57,203 nt of DNA, taken from NCBI GenBank assembly GCA_018399745.1, contig JAGYNZ010000015.1, positions 1 to 57,203 on the forward strand, written 5' to 3'. Source of the DNA: Deltaproteobacteria bacterium. GTDB taxonomy: Bacteria; Desulfobacterota; Dissulfuribacteria; Dissulfuribacterales; UBA3076. Below the pieces are notes generated by a model, which ran no database searches, was not told the DNA's origin, and saw only the letters and a program-made list of their open reading frames with translations. Made by a program: the position numbers and the translations under genes. Every line of letters begins with the position of its first letter. The stretch's first letter is position 1. This document shows positions 16,057 to 25,807 of the stretch, piece by piece.

Positions 16057-19000
16057 GTGAGAACCGATGACCCGATTAGGAGGGGATTGAGACTGTTTTA
16101 CATCGTCATAATCTTTAATTTTTTTCATTCTCTAAGTGAGAACCGATGACCCGATTAGGAGGGGATTGAGACTGAATTGGAAACATTTGTAATTAGGTAC
16201 TTGCATTTTGTGAGAACCGATGACCCGATTAGGAGGGGATTGAGACCTTGAATTAGCAGAATCGGTTAAATTTATTCGATACCAGGTGAGAACCGATGAC
16301 CCGATTAGGAGGGGATTGAGACTTAAGGTAATTCAAAAAGGTATCAGGGTTATCTGCTATAGTGAGAACCGATGACCCGATTAGGAGGGGATTGAGACTT
16401 ACATCGAATTGTCCGACTGAATCCAGGCCGAATATAGTGAGAACCGATGACCCGATTAGGAGGGGATTGAGACGGGGATTCTGTCTAGCCTATATGACTT
16501 TTTAAATTGTGTGAGAACCGATGACCCGATTAGGAGGGGATTGAGACCCTTGATATTAGTTTATTTTACTGATTACATATGTCGTAGTGAGAACCGATGA
16601 CCCGATTAGGAGGGGATTGAGACGCTTTTAATTCGGTATATGTTTTCATAGTCTTTTTCTCCGTGAGAACCGATGACCCGATTAGGAGGGGATTGAGACC
16701 CCTTATAAATTTATTTGTATTAATTCCTGACTAAATCTGTGAGAACCGATGACCCGATTAGGAGGGGATTGAGACTCAACCCCTTTTTGTGTCCATTCAA
16801 CTTGTGTCTGTGAGTGAGAACCGATGACCCGATTAGGAGGGGATTGAGACTTGACTAAATCTAGAGCTTTTCTATGCGCTCTACCTGTGAGAACCGATGA
16901 CCCGATTAGGAGGGGATTGAGACCGGATGTATAGATGATTATGATATGACACCAGAAAGGGGTGAGAACCGATGACCCGATTAGGAGGGGATTGAGACTT
17001 TCATTGTCTTAATCCTCCCTTTAAATTTTGATGTTAGTGAGAACCGATGACCCGATTAGGAGGGGATTGAGACTAAGGAGAAACAATCTCCGGCTTTGGA
17101 TTGACTATTGTTGGTGAGAACCGATGACCCGATTAGGAGGGGATTGAGACACTTTAGTGAGCAACAAGACCTCTTTTTTGCCTCCTGTGTGAGAACCGAT
17201 GACCCGATTAGGAGGGGATTGAGACCCGATATACTTTAAAAGTATTAAACAAAGTGCGTTTTGTGAGAACCGATGACCCGATTAGGAGGGGATTGAGACT
17301 CCATTCGTGCAAAATGTATCAACGGAATCATCTTCGTGAGAACCGATGACCCGATTAGGAGGGGATTGAGACGATTCCAGTTGCTGGCAATCATGGGTTT
17401 GTCATCAGTGAGAACCGATGACCCGATTAGGAGGGGATTGAGACTCGTGGATCTCTTCTCATTGTCTTAATCCTCCCTTTAAATGTGAGAACCGATGACC
17501 CGATTAGGAGGGGATTGAGACCATTATTATACTTAATCCATAGCATACTCTGTTCATCGTGAGAACCGATGACCCGATTAGGAGGGGATTGAGACCCGGG
17601 GCTGTCAAAGGGTTTAAATCTTTGTAATAACAGTGAGAACCGATGACCCGATTAGGAGGGGATTGAGACTATACGCAAAAAACATAATAAGTTAATAGTT
17701 GACAGTGAGAACCGATGACCCGATTAGGAGGGGATTGAGACGTCAAGCACTCTTTCTATAGCTTGGATTCTTTCTGATGGTGAGAACCGATGACCCGATT
17801 AGGAGGGGATTGAGACCCACCAATCACACGGACCTTTGAAATAATGTAAATATAGTGAGAACCGATGACCCGATTAGGAGGGGATTGAGACTCAAATCCT
17901 TGTTTTTCCATCTGTGTTGCCTCCTGTGTGAGAACCGATGACCCGATTAGGAGGGGATTGAGACTTCCCCCTTTATTTTATTATGACACTCTTTACATAA
18001 GCGTGAGAACCGATGACCCGATTAGGAGGGGATTGAGACCAAAACCGAACGCTTGGTATTGTTCTGTTCCCATGGTGAGAACCGATGACCCGATTAGGAG
18101 GGGATTGAGACATCTCCTTTTTCTTTTCGTTTTCATTAGTCATGTTTGGACGTGAGAACCGATGACCCGATTAGGAGGGGATTGAGACAAGTGTCGTTAG
18201 TATTACGAGCACTTTCATGATTATTCCAGTGAGAACCGATGACCCGATTAGGAGGGGATTGAGACCATTAATCTCCTGACATATTACTATGTCAGGAATC
18301 TCTGTGAGAACCGATGACCCGATTAGGAGGGGATTGAGACCTGACAAACTGTTCATGGATGTAAGCCAGATTATCTTCGTGAGAACCGATGACCCGATTA
18401 GGAGGGGATTGAGACTCAAGGTAGAGCTTTAATGCCTTGGCTTCGGTCTTTGAGTGAGAACCGATGACCCGATTAGGAGGGGATTGAGACGCGGAGAAGT
18501 TCTTCTCCGTTCTCTTCTATGAAATCCTGGTGAGAACCGATGACCCGATTAGGAGGGGATTGAGACTCTGCGCAAAAAGCTTCGCAAGGTCAGCCGGGTC
18601 TTCAGTGAGAACCGATGACCCGATTAGGAGGGGATTGAGACTAAAGCAAAACCTGTATGAACTCCAGTTCTAGTCCTGGTGAGAACCGATGACCCGATTA
18701 GGAGGGGATTGAGACTGTAATTGCTCGAACCCTTGTTTTTCCATTTGTGCTGCCGTGAGAACCGATGACCCGATTAGGAGGGGATTGAGACTCTTGTAGT
18801 TTAAATTCTTTTGTAATTGCTCGAACCCGTGAGAACCGATGACCCGATTAGGAGGGGATTGAGACGATTGCGTACTTGCCGGACGCCTTCAATGCAGCTC
18901 CGTGAGAACCGATGACCCGATTAGGAGGGGATTGAGACCATAACTAAAAACCCCCCTGGAAACACGATTCCAGTTGGCGTGAGAACCGATGACCCGATTA

Positions 19001-21490
19001 GGAGGGGATTGAGACCCTCAGGGGAGAACCCTTTGTATCTCCCCCCGTTTCCGTGTGTGAGAACCGATGACCCGATTAGGAGGGGATTGAGACGCCATCT
19101 TGATAATAGAATATTTTTCTCCATTATCGTGAGAACCGATGACCCGATTAGGAGGGGATTGAGACCCACTGATATTTACTGCAATCAAATTTTCTTTTAT
19201 TGTGAGAACCGATGACCCGATTAGGAGGGGATTGAGACGCAAATCCTTATGCCTGAAATTTTCTGCAAGCTCAAGTGAGAACCGATGACCCGATTAGGAG
19301 GGGATTGAGACGGTTACATCAGTCCATGTTTTCATGTCAGTCTCCTATGTGAGAACCGATGACCCGATTAGGGGGGGATTGAGACAGCCCTCACTGGTGG
19401 AGGGCTTGAGAGGTTGAGATGGTGAGAACCGATGACCCGATTAGGAGGGGATTGAGACGTCTCTGTATGCCTCTTGTGTCTGCGGATTGCCTGAGTGAGA
19501 ACCGATGACCCGATTAGGAGGGGATTGAGACTATCTGTGCCGCGATCATCTGAGGTGTATGAGTAGCGTGAGAACCGATGACCCGATTAGGAGGGGATTG
19601 AGACCTTTGCTTGTCTTAAAAAGACCTTAACGCCTTTATAGGTCAGTGAGAACCGATGACCCGATTAGGAGGGGATTGAGACTCCGCCCAACAAATACAG
19701 TCTTCAACCTTGCTAGGTCTTGTGAGAACCGATGACCCGATTAGGAGGGGATTGAGACCGTTTTGCATTCATCATGGTATTTCCTCCCTTTTTTATTGTG
19801 AGAACCGATGACCCGATTAGGAGGGGATTGAGACTTGAATTAGCAGAATCGGTTATCGATTTATTATTCGTTCGTGAGAACCGATGACCCGATTAGGAGG
19901 GGATTGAGACGCTTAGGTTCCAGCCTGTACAAAGGTTCAATATTTCTGTGAGAACCGATGACCCGATTAGGAGGGGATTGAGACAGTAGTTGATTAAGCT
20001 GGATATTTACGTTTGTAATGTCTGTGAGAACCGATGACCCGATTAGGAGGGGATTGAGACTTTATGCCGTTGATTATGGCTTTTCTGAGCAGTTTCAAGG
20101 TGAGAACCGATGACCCGATTAGGAGGGGATTGAGACCTTCTTACTCCTCGCTCTTTGGTATAAACTGTTATCGTGAGAACCGATGACCCGATTAGGAGGG
20201 GATTGAGACAGAGCCTTTTAATGTCGTACTCAGGACGTTAATTGTTAGGTGAGAACCGATGACCCGATTAGGAGGGGATTGAGACAATATCCTGTATCTG
20301 CGTATAAAGGGCTTTCAGTGTGTGAGAACCGATGACCCGATTAGGAGGGGATTGAGACTTAGACATTTTCAGCTCTTTGATATATTCATAGACCGCATGT
20401 GAGAACCGATGACCCGATTAGGAGGGGATTGAGACTAACTTTGCCAAGTCTCTTTCGTGTGCATCTTCAATGTGAGAACCGATGACCCGATTAGGAGGGG
20501 ATTGAGACACCAAACAAGTTTGTCCCTTTTGCAACCCCGCTGCCAGTGAGAACCGATGACCCGATTAGGAGGGGATTGAGACGTTTTGTATCTCTTGAAG
20601 GGCGGTATTTGTTTACCTCGTGAGAACCGATGACCCGATTAGGAGGGGATTGAGACACACTGTCTGGTATAATTCCATTCACTTTTCCCCCTTTAGTGAG
20701 AACCGATGACCCGATTAGGAGGGGATTGAGACGTTTCCACCTGATGGCACCTTTTAAGGTCTCAAAGACAGTGAGAACCGATGACCCGATTAGGAGGGGA
20801 TTGAGACCCAGAAGGTCAATATCTGCTCTGTTATCTGCACTTAATAGTGAGAACCGATGACCCGATTAGGAGGGGATTGAGACTAATATTCACTACTTAA
20901 CGTTTTACAATTTCGGCTGTCCGGTGAGAACCGATGACCCGATTAGGAGGGGATTGAGACTTTTTAATATCGTCCCTTGTTGTTAAGTCCATCTCTGTGT
21001 GAGAACCGATGACCCGATTAGGAGGGGATTGAGACATCAAGGGTCCTTGCATTATGCACAAGGTAATAGGCACCCTGTGAGAACCGATGACCCGATTAGG
21101 AGGGGATTGAGACCCTCTGCTGGATTATCTCTATGCGAGATACATTTAATCGTGAGAACCGATGACCCGATTAGGAGGGGATTGAGACACGACTGTTCCA
21201 TAATAGAGATTTGAATCAGTTATGCCGAGTGAGAACCGATGACCCGATTAGGAGGGGATTGAGACGGCCTTGGACTTTGAGGCAATCTTATTACCTTTGG
21301 GGTGAGAACCGATGACCCGATTAGGAGGGGATTGAGACGCTGTCTCTTTTGCTCCGCTTTTCGTGCCGATAGCACGGGTGAGAACCGATGACCCGATTAG
21401 GAGGGGATTGAGACTATAGCTGTGCTAGCTCGTTTCTTTGCTCGTCTGTCAATGTGAGAACCGATGACCCGATTAGGAGGGGATTGAGAC
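16057..21490 (+). CRISPR. CRISPR array, 73 repeats of 37 nt, 72 spacers
   Basis: The repeat begins GTGAGAACC and ends GGGATTGAGAC; the last eight bases, ATTGAGAC, resemble the crRNA 5' handle common in type III systems. That orients transcription left to right, away from the leader and cas genes. Counting by eye gives 73 full repeats with unit length 72-79, so spacers are 35-42 nt. All repeats appear identical except the one at 19349-19385, where base 25 is G instead of A. Several spacers overlap or are variants of each other, and at least eleven are antisense to apparent gene starts. Frames seen here that repeat the peptide RTDDPIRRGLR or LNPLLIGSSVLT are translations of the repeat, not genes. 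Confidence 0.98.
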
Positions 21491-21530
21491 CGGTGGATAT
21501 TTGATATTGGAAATTGGAAATTCGGAAAAA

Positions 21531-21612
21531 CCAGTTCTAAGGGGATTGAGACCATAATTATCTCTAATTTCCAGTTTCCGTAAGAATCGATGCCCCAGAT
21601 CATTGCGACTCA
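21531..21612 (+). repeat. Degenerate terminal CRISPR repeats with an inverted repeat
   Basis: After the last intact repeat, a half-repeat retaining AGGGGATTGAGAC ends at 21552. A second decayed copy starts at 21580 (GTAAGAATCGATG against GTGAGAACCGATG). This is normal decay at the leader-distal end. Around them, GGAAATTGGAAATT at 21509-21522 is nearly complementary to AATTTCCAGTTTCC at 21566-21579, so the region could form a hairpin or be an inserted small repeat. The rest of 21553-21820 holds no gene I can support. Confidence 0.7.
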
Positions 21613-21826
21613 TTGTTGAACGCGCACGGAAAATTGACATTTCCTAGATCTACAAATAAGTATAATTTTAATGGTGTTATAAACGTTAGGTGTTTTATCT
21701 GTAGTGAGCAATTGCTGGTGTCAGAAGTTATCCCGGAACGGGTTAAAAGCTCCATCTTGATCGAACTTTTTAATAGTGGGTTTATTTTAGATCTTATGCC
21801 GATGATAGAATAGGAGGTTTATGAAT

Positions 21827-22633
21827 ATGTTTAAAGGTACAGCTATATTCAGAAATTTCGTTACGGGCTTTGTTACAATAATGGCAGTGACTGTTATATG
21901 TTTAAGTGAAGCATCAGCTCACTTTAACCCCGGAGACAGGGTGGAGGCCGCTATTACTATTTCCTGTCCTGATTATGGCGTATGTTCCTGTAGTATTCCA
22001 CAAGGCACCCTGGGGACTGTACTCTGTTACGATGCGGAAGAGGCCCAATACGAAGACGGGTACCCCTATTTTGTCCAATGGGATAATGGCTGCAACACCT
22101 ATCACGATGTGGATGAAGGTGATTTTGTCGATTGGTGTCCTGAAAGTGACGATTGGGGAGTATGGGTGGCCGATGATGAAATCGTTGGGGTTGTGCCGAC
22201 TCCTGCTACGATACCTGTTCCTGCCGGCCCAGACTTTCCTTATTCTGCGGTGACCTCACCCGTGCTGAGCACAGATCCTTCTCAGGCAAAGCCTATGGGT
22301 ATTGGTCCTGTGGCTGAAGGTGGAGGAACACTTAATATAATAATAGATATCGATCAGTTTTCCGGACCTGTTGATATTTATTTTGGCCTGTATTTACCAG
22401 AGTTAGATCCTTATAATATCTATCTCTTTACATCAGGTGGTACCTTTCAGTGTTTATCCGACAGTCCGGCGCCCTGGAAGGCAAATATAACCGGACCAAT
22501 ACATGAACCTCTATTTGGTTCTATAGAGACTTCAATACTTCTCAGAGGAAACTACTATCTTTATCTTTTGGTAACACCTGCAGACAGTTTAAGTAATTAC
22601 TACCTTTGGACAACTGGTTTTTCTCTGGAGTAG
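21827..22633 (+). CDS. Secreted protein with SH3-like N-terminal part and a C-terminal domain shared with the protein at 24857-25807
   Basis: About 268 residues. A typical signal peptide (FVTIMAVTVICLSEASA) is followed by a cysteine-rich region (CPDYGVCSCSIPQGTLGTVLC) with the pattern of an SH3-like barrel, a proline-rich linker, and a C-terminal domain of about 115 residues. That domain (SQAKPMGIGPVAEGGGTLNI, PVDIYFGLYLPELDPYNIYL) clearly matches the end of the minus-strand protein at 24857-25807. AGGAGG at 21812-21817 fits ATG 21827 better than the ATG at 21821. Function unknown; likely periplasmic or extracellular. Confidence 0.75.
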   Translation: MFKGTAIFRNFVTGFVTIMAVTVICLSEASAHFNPGDRVEAAITISCPDYGVCSCSIPQGTLGTVLCYDAEEAQYEDGYPYFVQWDNGCNTYHDVDEGDFVDWCPESDDWGVWVADDEIVGVVPTPATIPVPAGPDFPYSAVTSPVLSTDPSQAKPMGIGPVAEGGGTLNIIIDIDQFSGPVDIYFGLYLPELDPYNIYLFTSGGTFQCLSDSPAPWKANITGPIHEPLFGSIETSILLRGNYYLYLLVTPADSLSNYYLWTTGFSLE

Positions 22634-22826
22634 CTTTTTGGAAATATTTGAAACAGGATATCTTAGACCCATAGGGATAAAGGTCACCTCCGGAAAAGGT
22701 TCGAAACATTTTGACAGGGATGCCCTGTTTACCTATATTTTCTGAAGGATCTTTGCTGAAGAGGCTTGTCTTAATAGTAACAAATAATGCCGTGCTGCTT
22801 AATGACACTGCAGGGAGGAAAACGTT

Positions 22827-23711
22827 TTGAAACGGATCGTACTTTTTCTCGCAACCAACCTGGCGATCATCGTAGTGCTCAGCATTGTGCTGAGCCTGCT
22901 CGGGGTCGAAAGCATTCTTGACGAGCAGGGAATCGGGATCGACATCTCCAGCCTCATCATCTTTGCCGCAGTTCTGGGGTTCGGCGGATCATTTATCTCG
23001 CTTGCCATATCCAAATGGACTGCAAAGCGATTGACCGGGGCACGTGTCATAACGTCTCCTGGCAGCGATACAGAGGGATGGCTCCTTCAGACCGTTCGCA
23101 GGCAGGCGGAAAAGGCGGGTATCGGAATGCCGGAGGTAGCGATTTACGAATCTCCCGATGTCAACGCCTTCGCAACCGGGATGCGTCGCAACAATGCCCT
23201 GGTTGCGGTGAGTTCCGGACTCCTGCGTTCTATGAACAGTGATGAAGCAGAGGCCGTCCTGGCTCACGAGATAAGTCATGTGGCGAACGGTGATATGGTC
23301 ACTCTGGCCCTGATCCAGGGTGTAGTGAACACTTTTGTGATCGTTCTCTCACGCCTGGTGGGGCACCTGGTCGATCGAGTAGTTTTCAAGACCGAGCGCG
23401 GCCACGGCCCGGCCTTCTTCATCACCTCGATCCTTGCACAGGTGGTTTTCGGCATCCTTGCAAGTATCATCGTCTTCTGGTTCAGCCGTCAGCGTGAATT
23501 CAGGGCCGATGCAGGAGGGGCGAGACTGGCCGGACGGGAGAAGATGGTCTCCGCCCTGGAGAAGCTGCAACGCTCGGTGAACCGGCCCCATCTACCCGAT
23601 CAGATGGCGGCCTTCGGCATCTCGGGCAGGATGAAGCAAGGCATTTCCAGGCTGTTTATGACGCACCCACCCCTTGAAGAGCGCATTGAAGCACTAAAAA
23701 GCGGCAGGTGA
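22827..23711 (+). CDS. htpX: HtpX-like membrane zinc metalloprotease (M48)
   Basis: 294 residues. HtpX proteases degrade misfolded membrane proteins. Two N-terminal membrane segments (residues ~4-27 and ~40-62) precede the zinc motif HEISH (H147, E148, H151). Two further hydrophobic helices follow, and the third zinc ligand lies in [16 protein letters not shown]. The C-terminal HPPLEERI motif is also typical of HtpX. Length is normal. The start is TTG, chosen because GGGAGG lies nine bases upstream and the membrane helix begins at once. It stands between two unrelated genes, so it is probably transcribed alone. Confidence 0.92.
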   Translation: MKRIVLFLATNLAIIVVLSIVLSLLGVESILDEQGIGIDISSLIIFAAVLGFGGSFISLAISKWTAKRLTGARVITSPGSDTEGWLLQTVRRQAEKAGIGMPEVAIYESPDVNAFATGMRRNNALVAVSSGLLRSMNSDEAEAVLAHEISHVANGDMVTLALIQGVVNTFVIVLSRLVGHLVDRVVFKTERGHGPAFFITSILAQVVFGILASIIVFWFSRQREFRADAGGARLAGREKMVSALEKLQRSVNRPHLPDQMAAFGISGRMKQGISRLFMTHPPLEERIEALKSGR

Positions 23712-23827
23712 TCCCGCAGTATATTTGAATATGCTGTGTCGGGATTGCCTCTTCCGGCCAAAGGATTCTTTCATCTAATGTCGGACATATCCAATCCATG
23801 CTGTTTTTTTAAAAACAGAATGTCCAT

Positions 23828-24277
23828 ATGAGTTCTGAGAAGACAACTGTAACAAAAGGGCCGAAATTTATAGAATCTCTGTCCCGCGCCAGCAGGAGCA
23901 TGGCCCTGTCTTTGCCGATTATTCTCAGCCTGTTGTTTCTTTTTGGCTGGATGCAGGTATTTCTGCCTCGAAAAGTCTTGCTCTATCTGTTCAGAGGTCA
24001 AGCCTTCAGCGATACCCTTATAGGTGCCCTGCTGGGGAGTATTTTTACAGGTAATGCCGCCAATAGCTACATTATCGGCGGCGAACTTTTGCAGCGCGGG
24101 GTAAGCCTTTTTGCGGTCGCTGCCTTTATGACTGCATGGGTAACCGTAGGCATTAGCCAGCTCCCGGCTGAAGTCGCCTTTCTGGGCAGACGTTTCGCTG
24201 TTGCGAGAAACTCTATTTCGCTCCTGTTGGCCGTTATGGTTGCTGTTGCTGCTGTGTGGACATGGAGGATGTTTTAA
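23828..24277 (+). CDS. Permease half-protein, ArsP/DUF318-like, first half
   Basis: 149 residues with about four membrane segments and the family-type core GSIFTGNAANSYIIGGELL followed by AFMTAWVTVG. It resembles one half of the PF03773-like permeases, whose full-length members have two such repeats in one chain. The next gene encodes the complementary half and starts two bases after this stop, so the pair is presumably co-translated and works as a heterodimer. The substrate cannot be read from the sequence; relatives export organic arsenicals. Confidence 0.75.
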   Translation: MSSEKTTVTKGPKFIESLSRASRSMALSLPIILSLLFLFGWMQVFLPRKVLLYLFRGQAFSDTLIGALLGSIFTGNAANSYIIGGELLQRGVSLFAVAAFMTAWVTVGISQLPAEVAFLGRRFAVARNSISLLLAVMVAVAAVWTWRMF

Positions 24278-24279
24278 TC

Positions 24280-24798
24280 GTGGCCGATAAACAGAAAAAA
24301 TTCCCAGTCAGTGGCCTGTGGTTTACTGCCGCAGTTTCCATATTGTATATAGTTACTTTGGTCATCGACAGCCCCCGTACCGGGCAGGCGTTGATTAAGA
24401 GCGGTCTGTTAATCTTTAAAATTTTGCCTGTCTTGCTGATGGTGCTCATATTCATGGCAGTCATTAATTATTTTTTCAGGCCGCAGAAAGTGAAGAGGCT
24501 GCTGGGTAGGGAATCCGGAATCACGGGTTGGATCATATCGTTGGCCGGTGGCGTCATCAGCCATGGTTCAATTATAATTTGGTATCCCTTGTTGAAGGAA
24601 CTGCAGGAACAGGGTGTGCGGCCCGGACTGATAGCGGCGTTTCTTTACAGCCGTGCCATCAAATTACCGCTCCTGCCCCTGTTGATCTATTATTTTGGCT
24701 GGTCTTTTTCTGTTGTTCTTTTTTCCTATATTTTGATCGGTGCCCTGATTCAGGGATGGCTGATCGATCGTCTGGTCCCGGAACCAAAATCCACGTAA
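24280..24798 (+). CDS. Permease half-protein, ArsP/DUF318-like, second half
   Basis: 172 residues from GTG 24280 (GGAGG nine bases upstream; an in-frame GTG at 24256 would overlap the preceding gene). It has four to five membrane segments. The core GGVISHGSIIIWYPLLKELQ and the motif FLYSRAIKLPLLPLLIYYFG correspond to the second repeat of the permease family. It follows the first half with a two-base gap. Both halves lack frame disruptions, so this is a true two-gene arrangement rather than a frameshifted pseudogene. Transport substrate unknown. Confidence 0.75.
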   Translation: MADKQKKFPVSGLWFTAAVSILYIVTLVIDSPRTGQALIKSGLLIFKILPVLLMVLIFMAVINYFFRPQKVKRLLGRESGITGWIISLAGGVISHGSIIIWYPLLKELQEQGVRPGLIAAFLYSRAIKLPLLPLLIYYFGWSFSVVLFSYILIGALIQGWLIDRLVPEPKST

Positions 24799-24802
24799 AA
24801 TA

Positions 24803-24846
24803 CAGAGTGGTATTCGCTTATTGCTCAGTAAAAGCAGGCCACTCTG
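24803..24846. terminator. Possible bidirectional terminator between convergent genes
   Basis: CAGAGTGG at 24803-24810 and CCACTCTG at 24839-24846 form an eight-pair stem with a long loop between the convergent permease and secreted-protein genes. The T-tract is weak, so this is tentative. Confidence 0.3.
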
Positions 24847-24856
24847 AAAACTCAGG

Positions 24857-25807
24857 TTAGATATCAAACTGTGTTATCCAGAAATAGTAATTCTCCATTG
24901 CGCTTCCTGCAGGAGTTGCCATGAGGCCTAAATAATATGTACCTGCCGGTAAGAAGGATATTGGAATACTCCCGAATAGGTTTTCATTTATATTTCCGTC
25001 TGTGTTTTGTTTCCAGGGGACAGTCGCAGTCTGAAAAATATTATCAGAGTCCAGGATATAGATATTATTCAAATCTAGATCAGGGGCATACAGGGCAAAG
25101 TAAATATCAACCATTCCTTCAAATTGCCCCAGATCTACCTGTAAATCCAGTGTATTCCCTCCGGTAGCAACGGAACCGATACCGATAGGTCGAGCTTGTG
25201 AAGCATCCAGATCCCTGAGGGGTTCATTTGTCTGACTGTAGGTAAAAATCTGCTGTCCACCGGGCACGCTGTACAGGGGATGTATTTGAGCAGGGCTGAT
25301 ATTAAAGGTAAAAGTATAATCATCTTCCGCCAGGAAAAACGCGTAGCCAGAATGCAGATAAGACCCGCAACGCAGACGGTACCGGTAACCAGTCCATCTT
25401 CCAGACCCAGTCGAGTCTGTAAACAGGCCTCGGAATGTACCCATTATCCCCTCGGAGTGTATACCCGGTAAATTAAAAGTGATCGTGTCTTCTTCTGCGT
25501 TGAAAACGCCGTCAGTGTTCATGGTGCTGAAATTACCGTCGTGATTGATCCCGATATCAAGTCCAGAGTCACTAAAACTATATGTGGAGGTACAGGTATC
25601 ATTTAAAGTAACTTTATGTTCAAATTCTATCTGAGTGATTACATCTTCACTGCTGACGGTTAATGCGATCGGCAGTCCCTGAGAAGTAGTCCCTTCCCAC
25701 TGCCCCGTATATCGACCCGCCTCGGCCTTGATCAATACCAAGACTGACAAAGATATTGTGGTTACAAAGGACAACAGTTGCTTTTTTGAAATTTGTATTT
25801 TCTTCAT
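24857..25807 (-). CDS. Secreted protein sharing a C-terminal domain with the protein at 21827-22633
   Basis: 316 residues. An N-terminal signal peptide (LLSFVTTISLSVLVLIKAEA) is followed by a beta-rich region of about 170 residues (YTGQWEGTTSQGLPIALTV) that I do not recognise. The last ~115 residues (SQARPIGIGSVATGGNTLDL, MVDIYFALYAPDLDLNNIYI, then NYYFWITQFDI) are homologous to the end of the protein at 21827-22633. AGGGAT lies before the start. Both proteins are probably exported. The shared domain has a jelly-roll-like alternation of strands and could bind a ligand or a surface; that is inference. Confidence 0.75.
   Translation of the reverse strand: MKKIQISKKQLLSFVTTISLSVLVLIKAEAGRYTGQWEGTTSQGLPIALTVSSEDVITQIEFEHKVTLNDTCTSTYSFSDSGLDIGINHDGNFSTMNTDGVFNAEEDTITFNLPGIHSEGIMGTFRGLFTDSTGSGRWTGYRYRLRCGSYLHSGYAFFLAEDDYTFTFNISPAQIHPLYSVPGGQQIFTYSQTNEPLRDLDASQARPIGIGSVATGGNTLDLQVDLGQFEGMVDIYFALYAPDLDLNNIYILDSDNIFQTATVPWKQNTDGNINENLFGSIPISFLPAGTYYLGLMATPAGSAMENYYFWITQFDI

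Noticed and set aside
15936-16070. 44-codon frame in the leader (MKKQYFGVRTE) running into the first repeat
   Set aside because: Weak ribosome-binding site, ends within repeat sequence, no similarity; a leader is expected to be non-coding.
18491-18529. Palindrome CGGAGAAG-TT-CTTCTCCG within a spacer, as a possible regulatory hairpin
   Set aside because: The opposite strand reads as an ordinary coding stretch (QDFIEENGEELLR), so the symmetry is probably incidental.
17928-21214. Frames inside the CRISPR array on both strands, repeating RTDDPIRRGLR or LNPLLIGSSVLT
   Set aside because: They are translations of the 37-base repeat that stay open only when spacer length allows; no start signals and no real protein.
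16094-21453. Open frames in nearly every reverse-complemented spacer as evidence that all spacers target coding sequence antisense
   Set aside because: At 35-42 bases, at least one open frame of three is expected by chance on either strand, so only start-codon contexts and shared blocks were used.
21613-21813. 66-codon frame after the array
   Set aside because: Begins in the decayed repeat and has no start signal; the region is better explained as the array end and an upstream region.
24256-24279. Upstream GTG start for the second permease half
   Set aside because: It would overlap the first half; GGAGG is correctly spaced for GTG 24280.
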